Positions 15,756 to 24,033 of a DNA stretch of 35,080 bases are shown piece by piece; the stretch's first letter is position 1, and every line of letters begins with the position of its first letter. The DNA lies in contig JAEZRJ010000069.1 of the NCBI GenBank assembly GCA_023412855.1, positions 1-35,080 on the forward strand, read 5' to 3'. The stretch is from Bacillota bacterium. Lineage in GTDB: Bacteria > Bacillota > Clostridia > Lachnospirales > Lachnospiraceae. The notes below the pieces were generated by a model. That model had not been told where the DNA came from. It did no database searches and worked only from the letters and a program-made list of their open reading frames with translations. The translations under genes were made by a program, and so were the position numbers.

Positions 15756-17582
15756 ATGAATATACTTACAGTTGAAAATATAGTGAAATCCTACGGCGAA
15801 CGGAAATTGTTCGACCATACTTCCTTTTATTTGCAGGAGGGGGAGAAAGTGGGAGTTATCGGCATCAACGGAACCGGCAAGTCCACCTTGCTGAAGATGA
15901 TGGCAGGAATGGAGGAGCCGGATGAAGGGAATGTCATCCGGGCTAATCATGTCATCTGCACCTATCTGTCCCAGCACCCTGACTTCAATGAAGAGGAAAC
16001 GGCCTTACAGGCCGTACTGAAGGAGACGAAGGAGAAGCTTCGCGCGGAAGGAGTGGGCGAGGAAGCCTGGGCGAAGGAAAGCGATGCAAAGGCCATGCTG
16101 ATGCGGATCGGAATCGCAGATATGACGGCAAAATGCGGTACTCTTTCCGGCGGACAGCGAAAAAGGCTGGCGTTAGCGGCGGCTCTGCTTTCTCCGGCGG
16201 ATATCCTCATCTTGGATGAGCCTACCAATCATCTGGACAACGAGATGGCAGACTGGTTGGAGGACATGCTGAAAAAGAGAAGCGGGGCTATCGTTATGGT
16301 AACCCACGACCGCTATTTTCTTGACAGTGTATCGAATAGAATCGTAGAAATTGATAAAGGACAGATATATTCCTATCAGGCGAATTATTCCGGCTATTTA
16401 GAACTAAAGGCAATGCGCGAGGAGGAAGCTTTTGCAGGAGAGAGGAAGCGGCAGTCGATTCTGCGCACAGAGCTGGAATGGGTGAAGCGTGGAGCGAGGG
16501 CTCGTTCCACCAAGCAAAAAGCGAGACTGGAGAGATACGATGAATTGAAGCAGGTGCAGGCGCCTTCTTATGATGCGAAGGTGGAGATGAGTTCGGTGGC
16601 CTCGCGGCTTGGAAAAACCACAGTCGAAATCAGCCATATCAGCAAGCGCTACGGGGAAAAGGTTTTGATCGATGATTTTTCCTATCTTTTCCTGAAGGAA
16701 GACAGAATTGGTTTTATTGGCGGGAACGGATGCGGCAAGACTACTCTTATGAAGATACTGACGGGGCAGTGTGAGCCGGATTCAGGCAGCGTGGAGATAG
16801 GACAGACTGTAAAAATCGGTTACTATGCCCAAGAGATAGCAGCTCTGGATATGCCGCAGGATAAAAAGGTCATCGATTATATCAGGGACGTGGCGGAATA
16901 TGTGAAGACCGAGGACGGTAGTATTACAGCCTCCCAAATGCTGGAGCGGTTTTTATTTTCAGGAAGCGAGCAGTATACCTTGATCGGCAAGCTGTCGGGA
17001 GGGGAAAAGCGCAGGCTGGTTCTGTTGAAAGTGCTTATGGGTGCGCCTAACGTATTGATTCTGGATGAGCCTACCAACGATTTGGACATTACCACACTGG
17101 CGGTGCTGGAGGATTATCTGGACCGATTTCCCGGAATCGTTATAACCGTTTCGCACGACAGGTACTTTTTAGATCGAACGGTGCGCAGGATTTTTGCCTT
17201 CGAAGGAGATGGAAAGCTGCGCCAATATGAAGGTGGATATACAGATTATTCGAATAAGAAGGAAGCTATGAATGCTGTTGCGGCGGCGCAGGAACCGGGA
17301 GTAAGCGTTGCAGCGAAGGTAGTAAAGAGCTGGAAGACACAACCATCTAAGCTTAAGTTCACCTATAAGGAGCAGCAGGATTACGAAACTATTGAGGATG
17401 AAATCGCAAAGCTGGAGGAACATCTTGATGCGTTGGAGGAAAGGATTCTCAAGGCTTCCACAGATTTCATAAAGTTAAATGAGCTGACGAAGGAAAAGGA
17501 AGAAACCGGGCAGAAACTGGAAGAGAAGATGGACCGCTGGATGTATCTTGAGGAGTTGAAAAGCAGGATAGAAAGCCAGTGA
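15756..17582 (+). CDS. ABC-F family ATPase, Uup-like
   Basis: A 608-residue protein with two ABC cassettes and no membrane segments. Cassette 1: GINGTGKST, LSGGQRKR, LILDEPTNHLD. Cassette 2: GGNGCGKTT, LSGGEKRR, LILDEPTNDLD. The interdomain linker is charged (EWVKRGARARSTKQKARLER). A C-terminal coiled coil (about 530-608, YKEQQDYETIEDEIAKLEEH) is typical of the Uup type. Such proteins act on ribosomes or branched nucleic acids rather than in transport. AGGAG at 15742-15746 fixes the start at ATG 15756, 14 nt after the J-domain gene. Some ABC-F proteins give antibiotic resistance, but nothing here points to that. Confidence 0.92.
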   Translation: MNILTVENIVKSYGERKLFDHTSFYLQEGEKVGVIGINGTGKSTLLKMMAGMEEPDEGNVIRANHVICTYLSQHPDFNEEETALQAVLKETKEKLRAEGVGEEAWAKESDAKAMLMRIGIADMTAKCGTLSGGQRKRLALAAALLSPADILILDEPTNHLDNEMADWLEDMLKKRSGAIVMVTHDRYFLDSVSNRIVEIDKGQIYSYQANYSGYLELKAMREEEAFAGERKRQSILRTELEWVKRGARARSTKQKARLERYDELKQVQAPSYDAKVEMSSVASRLGKTTVEISHISKRYGEKVLIDDFSYLFLKEDRIGFIGGNGCGKTTLMKILTGQCEPDSGSVEIGQTVKIGYYAQEIAALDMPQDKKVIDYIRDVAEYVKTEDGSITASQMLERFLFSGSEQYTLIGKLSGGEKRRLVLLKVLMGAPNVLILDEPTNDLDITTLAVLEDYLDRFPGIVITVSHDRYFLDRTVRRIFAFEGDGKLRQYEGGYTDYSNKKEAMNAVAAAQEPGVSVAAKVVKSWKTQPSKLKFTYKEQQDYETIEDEIAKLEEHLDALEERILKASTDFIKLNELTKEKEETGQKLEEKMDRWMYLEELKSRIESQ

Positions 17583-17636
17583 CGCGAATATATCGCAGTG
17601 AAGAAATAGGATAAAGAATTATTGGTGGGAGGGAGC

Positions 17637-18107
17637 ATGAAACGGAGGATAAAGGAGATAGGCAGGCGAATAGGGGCGGATCTGTGGAATGCGAAGGAAG
17701 CCCTTCTCGCTTTTACGGCCTACTATATTGTTGTACACGCCATATATCATGCTTTTTGCCCGTTGGTCATACTGACGGGCCTCCCTTGTGCGGGCTGCGG
17801 AATGACGCGGGCCGTATTTTTCATGCTGACCGGGCAGTTCGTGCGCTCATGGAATCTCAATCCGATGGCGCTTCCTGTCATGTTATTTGTCGGCTACTGC
17901 GTGGTATGCCGTTATATCCTCGGAAAAAGGATAAGGGGCTGGAAGAGCGGCTTGATAATTCTTGGAATCGCTATGTTTGTGGTATATGTCTGCCGGATGT
18001 GCACCGTGTTTCCCGAAAGGCCGCCATATGTCTATACGGGAGGCAGCTTTTTGGAAAGATATGTTCCCGGATACAGAGAAATCTTGCATAGGTTATTAGG
18101 TATATGA
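17637..18107 (+). CDS. DUF2752 membrane protein
   Basis: A 156-residue protein with about three membrane helices. The family hallmark GLPCAGCGMTRAVFFMLTG lies at residues 49-67, with cysteines 51 and 54 and the preceding Cys41. This defines DUF2752 (CPxCGxTRA), whose role is unknown. GGGAGG just upstream marks ATG 17637. The next gene starts 62 nt after its stop and encodes a Q/G/Y-rich small membrane protein; that pairing is common in Gram-positives as far as I recall, where partners are often TM2 or CD225-like proteins. Confidence 0.85.
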   Translation: MKRRIKEIGRRIGADLWNAKEALLAFTAYYIVVHAIYHAFCPLVILTGLPCAGCGMTRAVFFMLTGQFVRSWNLNPMALPVMLFVGYCVVCRYILGKRIRGWKSGLIILGIAMFVVYVCRMCTVFPERPPYVYTGGSFLERYVPGYREILHRLLGI

Positions 18108-18169
18108 TAAAATGAATGCTGTATATAGTGAAGAAAAAAGGATACATAAGTGAGGGAGGAAATCATACG

Positions 18170-18655
18170 ATGGATAACAACAATCTGTACCCAAATGACG
18201 GGACGCAGCAAGGCGGAGTATTTACCGGAACCGGGCCGGAGCCGTATGGAAACAGTAATCAGGACCAGGGCTACACCTACGGTCAGCAGGGCGGCTACGA
18301 AGACAAGGATCAGGGCTATGGCCAGCAGAATAGTTATGGGAACAGCGGCCGGAATCAAGGCTACAGCTACGGTCAGCAGGGCGGGCAAGGATACCAATAT
18401 CCATCGCAGGGCGGTTACCAGCAGGAGCTGGAGGAGCCTATGAGTGTGGGCGAATGGTTAGTTTCGCTGCTTTTAGCTATGTTCGTACCGTGTGTGGGCA
18501 TCGTTCTGGTTTTTGTATGGGCATTCAGCAAGACGGAAAAGAAAAGTAAATCCAACTTTTTCAAGGCTTACCTGATTATTGCAGGCGTGTTACTGGCAAT
18601 TTATATCCTTATTGTGGTAGTTGTGATGATCGCTTTGAGCGTTCAAGGTATATAA
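18170..18655 (+). CDS. Small membrane protein with prion-like Q/G/Y-rich N-terminus
   Basis: A 161-residue protein. Residues 1-85 are low complexity, rich in Gln, Gly, Tyr and Asn, with imperfect repeats (QGYTYGQQGGY, QGYGQQNSYG, QGYSYGQQGG). Residues about 92-161 hold two hydrophobic helices (WLVSLLLAMFVPCVGIVLVFVWAF, then a second after a KSKSNFFKAY linker), like dispanin/CD225-type two-helix modules. GGGAGG at 18154-18159 sets ATG 18170; an upstream in-frame ATG at 18116 lacks such a site. It follows DUF2752 on the same strand. The repeat DNA may vary in copy number. Function unknown. Confidence 0.8.
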   Translation: MDNNNLYPNDGTQQGGVFTGTGPEPYGNSNQDQGYTYGQQGGYEDKDQGYGQQNSYGNSGRNQGYSYGQQGGQGYQYPSQGGYQQELEEPMSVGEWLVSLLLAMFVPCVGIVLVFVWAFSKTEKKSKSNFFKAYLIIAGVLLAIYILIVVVVMIALSVQGI

Positions 18656-18693
18656 CTGCGAGCAGTACGCAGTTGCGCATCAGTTTGTTTTTC
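18654..18693 (+). terminator. Possible terminator
   Basis: AACTGCG (18654-18660) pairs with CGCAGTT (18668-18674), then GCGCATCAGTTTGTTTTT. The T-run is displaced by about 10 nt, so strength is doubtful. Confidence 0.4.
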
Positions 18694-18715
18694 CTATGAA
18701 ATGGCAAAGGAATGC

Positions 18716-19582
18716 TTATGCATTCCTTTGCCATCTCCCGGAAGCGCCGCAGGGAAGAATGAGGCCGCTGTCCGTTACCGGAAGGCCAATTTCTTCTGCC
18801 GCTACGTGTCCGCCGAGCTTGGAAGCCACGGCCAGTTGGATCATATAAGAAAGAACTGCGGGCTGCAGCCCGGTAGTATAAGAATTAACTAAATAAAAAA
18901 GAGCGTCCTTAGAGAGTATTTTTGCCGTCAGTTCGATGAAGGGAAAGATGCTCTCTTCTATTTTCCATATTTCTCCCTTTGGCCCGCGGCCATAAGAGGG
19001 CGGGTCCATAATGATGGCATCATAGGTGCTGCCCCGGCGAACCTCCCGCTCTACGAATTTGACGCAGTCATCCACCAGCCAGCGGATAGGAGCATCGAAA
19101 AGGCCGGAGGCGGCAGCATTTTCCTTCGCCCAATTCACCATGCCTTTGGAAGCATCCACGTGCGTGACCTGAGCTCCGGCTTTTGCTGCGGCGAGGGTAG
19201 CGCCTCCAGTGTAAGCGAACAGATTAAGCACTTTAATGGGCCTGTCCGCTTGTGCGATCAAGGAGGAGAACCAGTCCCAGTTCACGGCCTGCTCGGGAAA
19301 AAGTCCGGTATGCTTGAAGCTGAACGGTTTTAAATGAAAGGTGAGATCCCGATATTTTATGCTCCATTCGTTAGGAAGATGGAAGAACTCCCATTCGCCG
19401 CCGCCTTTAGCGCTGCGGTGGTAATGGCCGTTCTTTTTCTTCCATCCGGCGTTTTTTTTATCCGTATTCCATATGACCTGGGGGTCCGGGCGGACTAAGA
19501 GATAATCGCCCCACCTTTCCAATTTTTCCCCGGAAGAGGTATCTATTACTTCATAATCTTTCCACTGATCTGCAATCCACAT
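18716..19582 (-). CDS. RlmI-like class I SAM-dependent RNA methyltransferase
   Basis: A 288-residue protein with the SAM-binding motif KVLNLFAYTGGATLAAAKAG (about 118-137), the acidic end of strand 2 in VTHVDASKGMVNWAKENA, and catalytic-type motif IIMDPPSYGRGPKGEIWK (from about 190). This is the RlmI/RlmK-type Methyltrans_SAM family that modifies 23S rRNA. The N-terminal PUA domain of RlmI is absent; instead there is a short beta-rich region (YLLVRPDPQVIW...FFHLPNEW), as seen in many Clostridia. AAGGAG upstream and ATG at 19582 define the start. Its stop lies inside a perfect hairpin (about 18701-18732). Exact target base is inferred, not shown. Confidence 0.85.
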   Translation of the reverse strand: MWIADQWKDYEVIDTSSGEKLERWGDYLLVRPDPQVIWNTDKKNAGWKKKNGHYHRSAKGGGEWEFFHLPNEWSIKYRDLTFHLKPFSFKHTGLFPEQAVNWDWFSSLIAQADRPIKVLNLFAYTGGATLAAAKAGAQVTHVDASKGMVNWAKENAAASGLFDAPIRWLVDDCVKFVEREVRRGSTYDAIIMDPPSYGRGPKGEIWKIEESIFPFIELTAKILSKDALFYLVNSYTTGLQPAVLSYMIQLAVASKLGGHVAAEEIGLPVTDSGLILPCGASGRWQRNA

Positions 19583-19680
19583 ATTCCATAACTCCTTATA
19601 AAAATTTACTTTAAATATACACCAACGGCACTTCTTTGGCAACAAATTATACACAAGACACTGTCTAAAATAGAAATATG

Positions 19681-19816
19681 GTCACATTGGTTCACACAGT
19701 AGCTTAACACTTGCTGTTAAGCTGGGTAAGAACGTGATTCGTGAGATGATTTCAGTTTCGCGAAGAGAATTTAAATGCAAAAACCATGCGTTACTGAGAA
19801 CGGAGTGAACAGTAAC
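19681..19816. mobile_element. Miniature inverted-repeat transposable element, copy 2
   Basis: A 136-bp relative of the element at 13303-13452, sharing the left hairpin (CAGTAGCTTAACACTTGCTG), GAGATGATTTC, and the right end ATGCGTTACTGAGAACGGAG plus TGAACAGTAAC. The left tip is altered (GTCACATTGGTTCAC instead of GTTACTGTTCAC) and the second internal stem is lost. It is flanked by the direct repeat GAAATATG at 19673-19680 and 19817-19824, an exact 8-bp target duplication different from that of copy 1. Lies between the methyltransferase and the sugar importer. Confidence 0.88.
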
Positions 19817-19876
19817 GAAATATGTGAACAATAATATACAAAAAAGGGCAACATAAGAAATGGTAAGAATGAAGGC

Positions 19877-19916
19877 TTTTGTGTATGATTTACTTAAGAA
19901 ATCACAAGACACAAAA
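19877..19916 (+). promoter_or_regulatory. Inverted repeat upstream of the sugar importer
   Basis: TTTTGTGT (19877-19884) and ACACAAAA (19909-19916) form 8-bp arms, with a second nested pair GATTT (19887-19891) and AAATC (19899-19903). It could be an operator or an mRNA hairpin for the operon starting at 19961. I see no clear -35/-10 pair nearby. Confidence 0.35.
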
Positions 19917-19960
19917 TGATTTCAGACTTGAAGATAAGGACAAACGAGAGGAGAGATAGA

Positions 19961-20926
19961 ATGTCAAGAGTATCTGTTGCGAGGAAGGCACATACGACAG
20001 TTTCGGCAAGAAGAAAGAAGACATTTATGTTGCTTACCATGGTGGCGCCCGGAGCTATTTGGCTGATACTGATTCGCTACCTGCCGATGTTCGGCATCGT
20101 GATGGCATTTCAGGATTATAAAATATACACGAAAGCGCCGTCTTTAATTAATAATATAATGAATAGCAAGTTAGTGGGGATAAAGAATTTCAGGTTCTTG
20201 TTTGCGACCGAAGATTCATGGGTCATGATTCGGAATACTTTAGGTTACAATATAGTCTTCATCATATTAGGACTGCTGCTTTCTGTAACCTTTGCGGTCA
20301 TATTGAATGAGGTTACCAAGAAGTTCGTTGCGAAAACATATCAGACATTGATGTTTTTTCCTTACTTTTTAAGCTGGGTAGTAGCGAGCTACTTTGTTCA
20401 GGCGTTCCTGGATCCAACAAACGGATTTTTAACACATGCGATGAAGGAATGGGGAATGCAGCCTATCGACTTTTATAACAACACAAAGCCTTGGCCATAC
20501 ATATTGACGATAGCTTATATATGGAAGAGCACCGGGTATTCGGTAGTCTTGTATCTGGCGGCTATTACAGGTATCGATGCCACGCAGTACGAGGCGGCCA
20601 GCATCGATGGAGCATCAAAGCTGCAGCAGGTTTTTTATGTGACGCTGCCTCATTTGAAAACAATGATTATTATTTTATTCATACTGGCGGTAGGTAAGAT
20701 TTTCAACGCCGATTTCGGCTTGTTCTATCAGGTGCCGATGAGCTCTGGACCTCTTATGCCTGTAACGCAGGTAATCGATACTTATGTATACCGTGCGATG
20801 ATAGCGACGCAGAATTATAGTATGACGACGGCGGCTGGACTATTACAGAATGTTGTTGGATTTATATGTATCATGGTTGCGAATGGTATTGTAAGTAAAT
20901 TTGACAAAGACAGCAGCTTGTTCTAA
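19961..20926 (+). CDS. Carbohydrate ABC transporter permease, LplB/MalF type
   Basis: A 321-residue membrane protein with six predicted helices, beginning near PGAIWLILIRYLPMFGIVMAFQDYKIY, the usual opening of LplB-like permeases. The EAA loop that docks the ATPase is visible as YEAASIDGASKLQQVFYVTLPHLK. GAGAGGAGAGAT before ATG 19961 decides the start over an earlier in-frame ATG at 19916. The next permease overlaps its end. By family, it imports oligosaccharides or complex glycans with a shared MsmK-type ATPase encoded elsewhere; no ATPase gene lies here. Confidence 0.92.
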   Translation: MSRVSVARKAHTTVSARRKKTFMLLTMVAPGAIWLILIRYLPMFGIVMAFQDYKIYTKAPSLINNIMNSKLVGIKNFRFLFATEDSWVMIRNTLGYNIVFIILGLLLSVTFAVILNEVTKKFVAKTYQTLMFFPYFLSWVVASYFVQAFLDPTNGFLTHAMKEWGMQPIDFYNNTKPWPYILTIAYIWKSTGYSVVLYLAAITGIDATQYEAASIDGASKLQQVFYVTLPHLKTMIIILFILAVGKIFNADFGLFYQVPMSSGPLMPVTQVIDTYVYRAMIATQNYSMTTAAGLLQNVVGFICIMVANGIVSKFDKDSSLF

Positions 20927-20940
20927 TGGAGGGAATCAAA

Positions 20941-21879
20941 GTGAGTAAAAATGCACAGATGGCTTTAGGCAACAAGAAAAAAAGGCCCTTTAACGCAGTA
21001 AGTGTTCCGGCAGAAATCGTTATCAACGTTATTATGACATTGTTCTGCGCGGCATGCGTTATTCCATTCATCTTCGTTGTGATCATTTCGTTCACGACGG
21101 AAGAAAGCATTAGACAGATTGGATACTCCTTTGTTCCGCTGTCATGGGGAGTAGAGGCTTATAAATACGTAATGAAAATGGGAGATCAGTTATGGTTGTC
21201 CTACTTCAACAGCTTTTTTATTACAATAGTAGGTACAGTGCTCAGCGTATTGATTTGTGTATTGTATTCGTATGCGCTCTTTCGCAGAGATTTTAAGTAT
21301 AGAAGTTTTTTCTCTTTTTTCAGTTTTTTCACTATGCTCTTCGGAGGAGGATTGGTACCGACTTACATGGTATGTAAGCAGATGTTGGGACTCAGTGATA
21401 ACTATGCGGCGCTCATTGTACCGCTTTTGGTAAATCCATTTAATATTATCGTTATGAGAACGTTTTTCCAAAGTTCTGTTCCTGATGAATTGATTGAGGC
21501 GGCGGCTATTGACGGCAGCGGGGAATACAATACATTGTTCCGCATTATTGTACCGATTGCGAAGCCTGGTATTGCGACCATTGCACTGCTTAATGCCCTT
21601 GCATACTGGAACGAATGGTTCATCGCATTGCTGTATGTAAGAGAAAGAGCAAAAATTCCGCTTCAATACTTACTTATGCAGATGCAGAGGAATGTGGAAT
21701 ACTTGGCAAAGAACAGTGCCAACATGGGAGCGGATGCAGCCTCGGCTGCCAGCAAGCTGCCTACGCAGAGCCTTAGAATGGCCATGGTAGTATTGATTGT
21801 AGTTCCCATCGCCTTTGCTTATCCGTTCTTCCAAAGATACATCATCGCGGGTCTTACGATAGGCTCCGTAAAGGGCTGA
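20941..21879 (+). CDS. Carbohydrate ABC transporter permease, YtcP/MalG type
   Basis: A 312-residue membrane protein, second half of the importer channel. It has six helices and the EAA loop LIEAAAIDGSGEYNTLFRIIVPIAKPG. GTG 20941 is the likely start: GGAGG at 20928-20932 sits 8 nt before it, while an in-frame ATG at 20926 overlaps the ribosome binding site itself. Partner of the LplB-type permease just upstream, in the same mRNA. The C-terminal YPFFQRYIIAGLTIGSVKG is the standard end of this subgroup. Confidence 0.92.
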   Translation: MSKNAQMALGNKKKRPFNAVSVPAEIVINVIMTLFCAACVIPFIFVVIISFTTEESIRQIGYSFVPLSWGVEAYKYVMKMGDQLWLSYFNSFFITIVGTVLSVLICVLYSYALFRRDFKYRSFFSFFSFFTMLFGGGLVPTYMVCKQMLGLSDNYAALIVPLLVNPFNIIVMRTFFQSSVPDELIEAAAIDGSGEYNTLFRIIVPIAKPGIATIALLNALAYWNEWFIALLYVRERAKIPLQYLLMQMQRNVEYLAKNSANMGADAASAASKLPTQSLRMAMVVLIVVPIAFAYPFFQRYIIAGLTIGSVKG

Positions 21880-21953
21880 TGCCCATCCACATGGTAGGTC
21901 TGGCAATAACGCCACTTACATAAAAACTATAAATTATTTTTAGGGAGGTAAGC

Positions 21954-23582
21954 ATGAAGAAAAAATTATTATCACTCGTACTTTGCATCGCAATGTCTGC
22001 TACGATGTTAGCAGGATGCGGCAGCACCGGCAGCACGGAAACAGCTACCGAGTCAACAGAAACAACGGAAACAGCAGAAGCGCCTGCTGCGGAAGAAACA
22101 ACAGAGGCTCCTGCAGAAGCTGCAACTCTGGATACTTCCACACCTGTTACCTTAAAATGGTATCTCCATGGAAGCACCGTAAACGACGATAAGGCGGTTA
22201 TGGAAAAAGTAAACGAATACCTTGGTGAGAAATTGAATGTTACTCTTGAGCCTATCTGGGGAACATGGGGCGATTTCGATGAAGGCTCTACGCTTGCAAT
22301 CAACGGCGGCGACGATGTAGATATTTACTTTACATGCTCTTGGTCTGCAGATGAGTACAACTCCTTTGCGAAAAAAGGTGCTTGGGTACGTCTTGATGAT
22401 CCGGAAACCAATTTACTTGCAAACTACGGCAGCGACATCTGGAACGCTCTTCCGGAAGTTCTCAAGACCGGTGCTGAAATCGAAGGTTCTGACGGATACG
22501 GCGTTTATGCTCTTCCGGGATTCAAAGATTTTGGAACACAGAACACATGGGATATTAACGTAACGTTATTAGAGAAATACGGCTATACTTTAGACGATAT
22601 CAGGAATACCGATTACTATGGTTTCGGCGATATTCTTAAGACCGTTAAAGAAGGCGAAGGCGCTGACTTCTATCCGCTGCTTGTTGAAGGTGCGGTTCTG
22701 GAAAGAATGGTAGACAACTCCATCATCGTAAACGGCGACGCTGGAAGCCTTAACGTATTATCTTACTACATTGATCCTACAGACGTTTCCAAAGATTTGG
22801 GAAGCAAGGTTGTTAATAAATTTGCTACAGAAGAATATAAGAAATTCGTAGAGCAGACTCGTGAATATTATCTGGCAGGCTATATCGATCCCGGATGTGC
22901 AAACAAGCAGACGGCAAACGATTTACGTACAGCTGCTCAGTTGGATGGCAAATACTTAATCGGTACGCAGTCTTACGCTTTGGGATACGAAGTACAGGCA
23001 AGTTCGGAACGTGGTATTGATGTTGCATTCGTTCCTTGTACACCTCCTTACGTAGATAAGACATCTACACAGGGCGCTATGATGGCTATTTCCACAGCTT
23101 CCAAGAATCCTGAAAGAGCGATGGCATTCCTTAACCTGCTGAACACAGATCCTTATTTAATGACATTGTTAGAGTATGGTGTTGAAGGTACTCACTATAA
23201 CTTAAATGATGACGGACTCGTAGTATTTACTGCAGAACATGATAACTATCAGCCTTGGAGAAACGGTATGGGTAACGTTACTCTGCTTCCGCCTCAGGAA
23301 GGTGAAGGCAAAGACTTCTTTACGAAGACATTCATCCCTTACTATGAAGGCGCAAAAGCTATTCCTGCATTCGGATATCAGTTTGACCCTACCAGCGTTG
23401 AAACAGAACTCGCTGCTTTGGCAAACGTAGGTGAGCAGTATGCGTTAGCATTGAGCGTAGGTTCAGTTGATCCTGCAACCGCATTACCTGAGTTCCTTGA
23501 CAAGCTGGAAGCAGCTGGAATGAGCAAGGTAGTAGATGAAGCAAACGCACAGTTGGATGCTTATTTTGCAAATGAGCAATAA
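21954..23582 (+). CDS. Sugar-binding lipoprotein of the importer, LplA type
   Basis: A 542-residue lipoprotein. The signal peptide ends in the lipobox MLAGC (Cys22). A Thr/Glu/Ala-rich tether of about 35 residues follows (TETATESTETTETAEAP), then the binding domain starting PVTLKWYLHGSTVNDDKAVM. The C-terminal segment (TSVETELAALANVGEQYALALSVGSVDPATALPEF) fits the DUF3502-like end of LplA proteins. GGGAGG lies 8 nt before the ATG. The codon choice is visibly more biased than in neighbouring genes, consistent with high expression. It delivers glycans to the two permeases upstream; the 74-nt gap may allow separate mRNA processing or initiation. Confidence 0.92.
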   Translation: MKKKLLSLVLCIAMSATMLAGCGSTGSTETATESTETTETAEAPAAEETTEAPAEAATLDTSTPVTLKWYLHGSTVNDDKAVMEKVNEYLGEKLNVTLEPIWGTWGDFDEGSTLAINGGDDVDIYFTCSWSADEYNSFAKKGAWVRLDDPETNLLANYGSDIWNALPEVLKTGAEIEGSDGYGVYALPGFKDFGTQNTWDINVTLLEKYGYTLDDIRNTDYYGFGDILKTVKEGEGADFYPLLVEGAVLERMVDNSIIVNGDAGSLNVLSYYIDPTDVSKDLGSKVVNKFATEEYKKFVEQTREYYLAGYIDPGCANKQTANDLRTAAQLDGKYLIGTQSYALGYEVQASSERGIDVAFVPCTPPYVDKTSTQGAMMAISTASKNPERAMAFLNLLNTDPYLMTLLEYGVEGTHYNLNDDGLVVFTAEHDNYQPWRNGMGNVTLLPPQEGEGKDFFTKTFIPYYEGAKAIPAFGYQFDPTSVETELAALANVGEQYALALSVGSVDPATALPEFLDKLEAAGMSKVVDEANAQLDAYFANEQ

Positions 23583-23637
23583 GAATAAAAATTGAAATCT
23601 TGGCATGATTATGCCGGGGTGAGATAGATATGCGGAG

Positions 23638-23690
23638 TGCCGCAGCCTGACGGGGAATGTTAGGCTGCGGCACCTTTGTGTAGTTTTTGA
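23638..23690 (+). terminator. Terminator of the sugar importer operon
   Basis: Perfect 12-bp stem GTGCCGCAGCCT (23638-23649) with AGGCTGCGGCAC (23663-23674), followed by CTTTGTGTAGTTTTT. A smaller stem GGCAT/ATGCC lies at 23603-23616. Confidence 0.75.
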
Positions 23691-23778
23691 AGAGCCTTTT
23701 TTGGGGAATGGTGAGAATACGGTGGAATGAATTATCAAACAGACGGTGCCGGGATATATTGCGTGATAGCTCATAATA

Positions 23779-24033
23779 TTAGTATATAATTTTTCTGATG
23801 GAATCTATTGATAGATTATATTCTTTTGCCAGTTCTTCCAAGGTGCCTCCCTGCATATACTTTTGACGGATTTGCGTGTTGCGTTGCTTGTAGTAGCTGC
23901 GTGCTCCGGAAGCTTCTCCCCATTGCTTTTTAGATTCAGCATTGGGTATATACAAGGTTTCACCTGAAACATAGGTCTGTAGTTCCTTAAGAAGTTTGTC
24001 AGGCAAAACATCCTGTGCATTTTTATACTTCAT
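23779..24033 (-). CDS. CD3324-like/Mor-type helix-turn-helix protein
   Basis: An 84-residue protein. The N-terminus MKYKNAQDVLPDKLLKELQTYV, then SGETLYIPNAESKKQWGEASGAR, and a C-terminal helix-turn-helix (GGTLEELAKEYNLSIDSIRKII) match what I recall of the CD3324 family, small DNA-binding proteins related to the Mor activator of phage Mu and common in Clostridia. It overlaps the end of the 344-residue gene upstream by 11 nt, so both come from one mRNA. Probably a transcription factor; target unknown. Confidence 0.8.
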   Translation of the reverse strand: MKYKNAQDVLPDKLLKELQTYVSGETLYIPNAESKKQWGEASGARSYYKQRNTQIRQKYMQGGTLEELAKEYNLSIDSIRKIIY

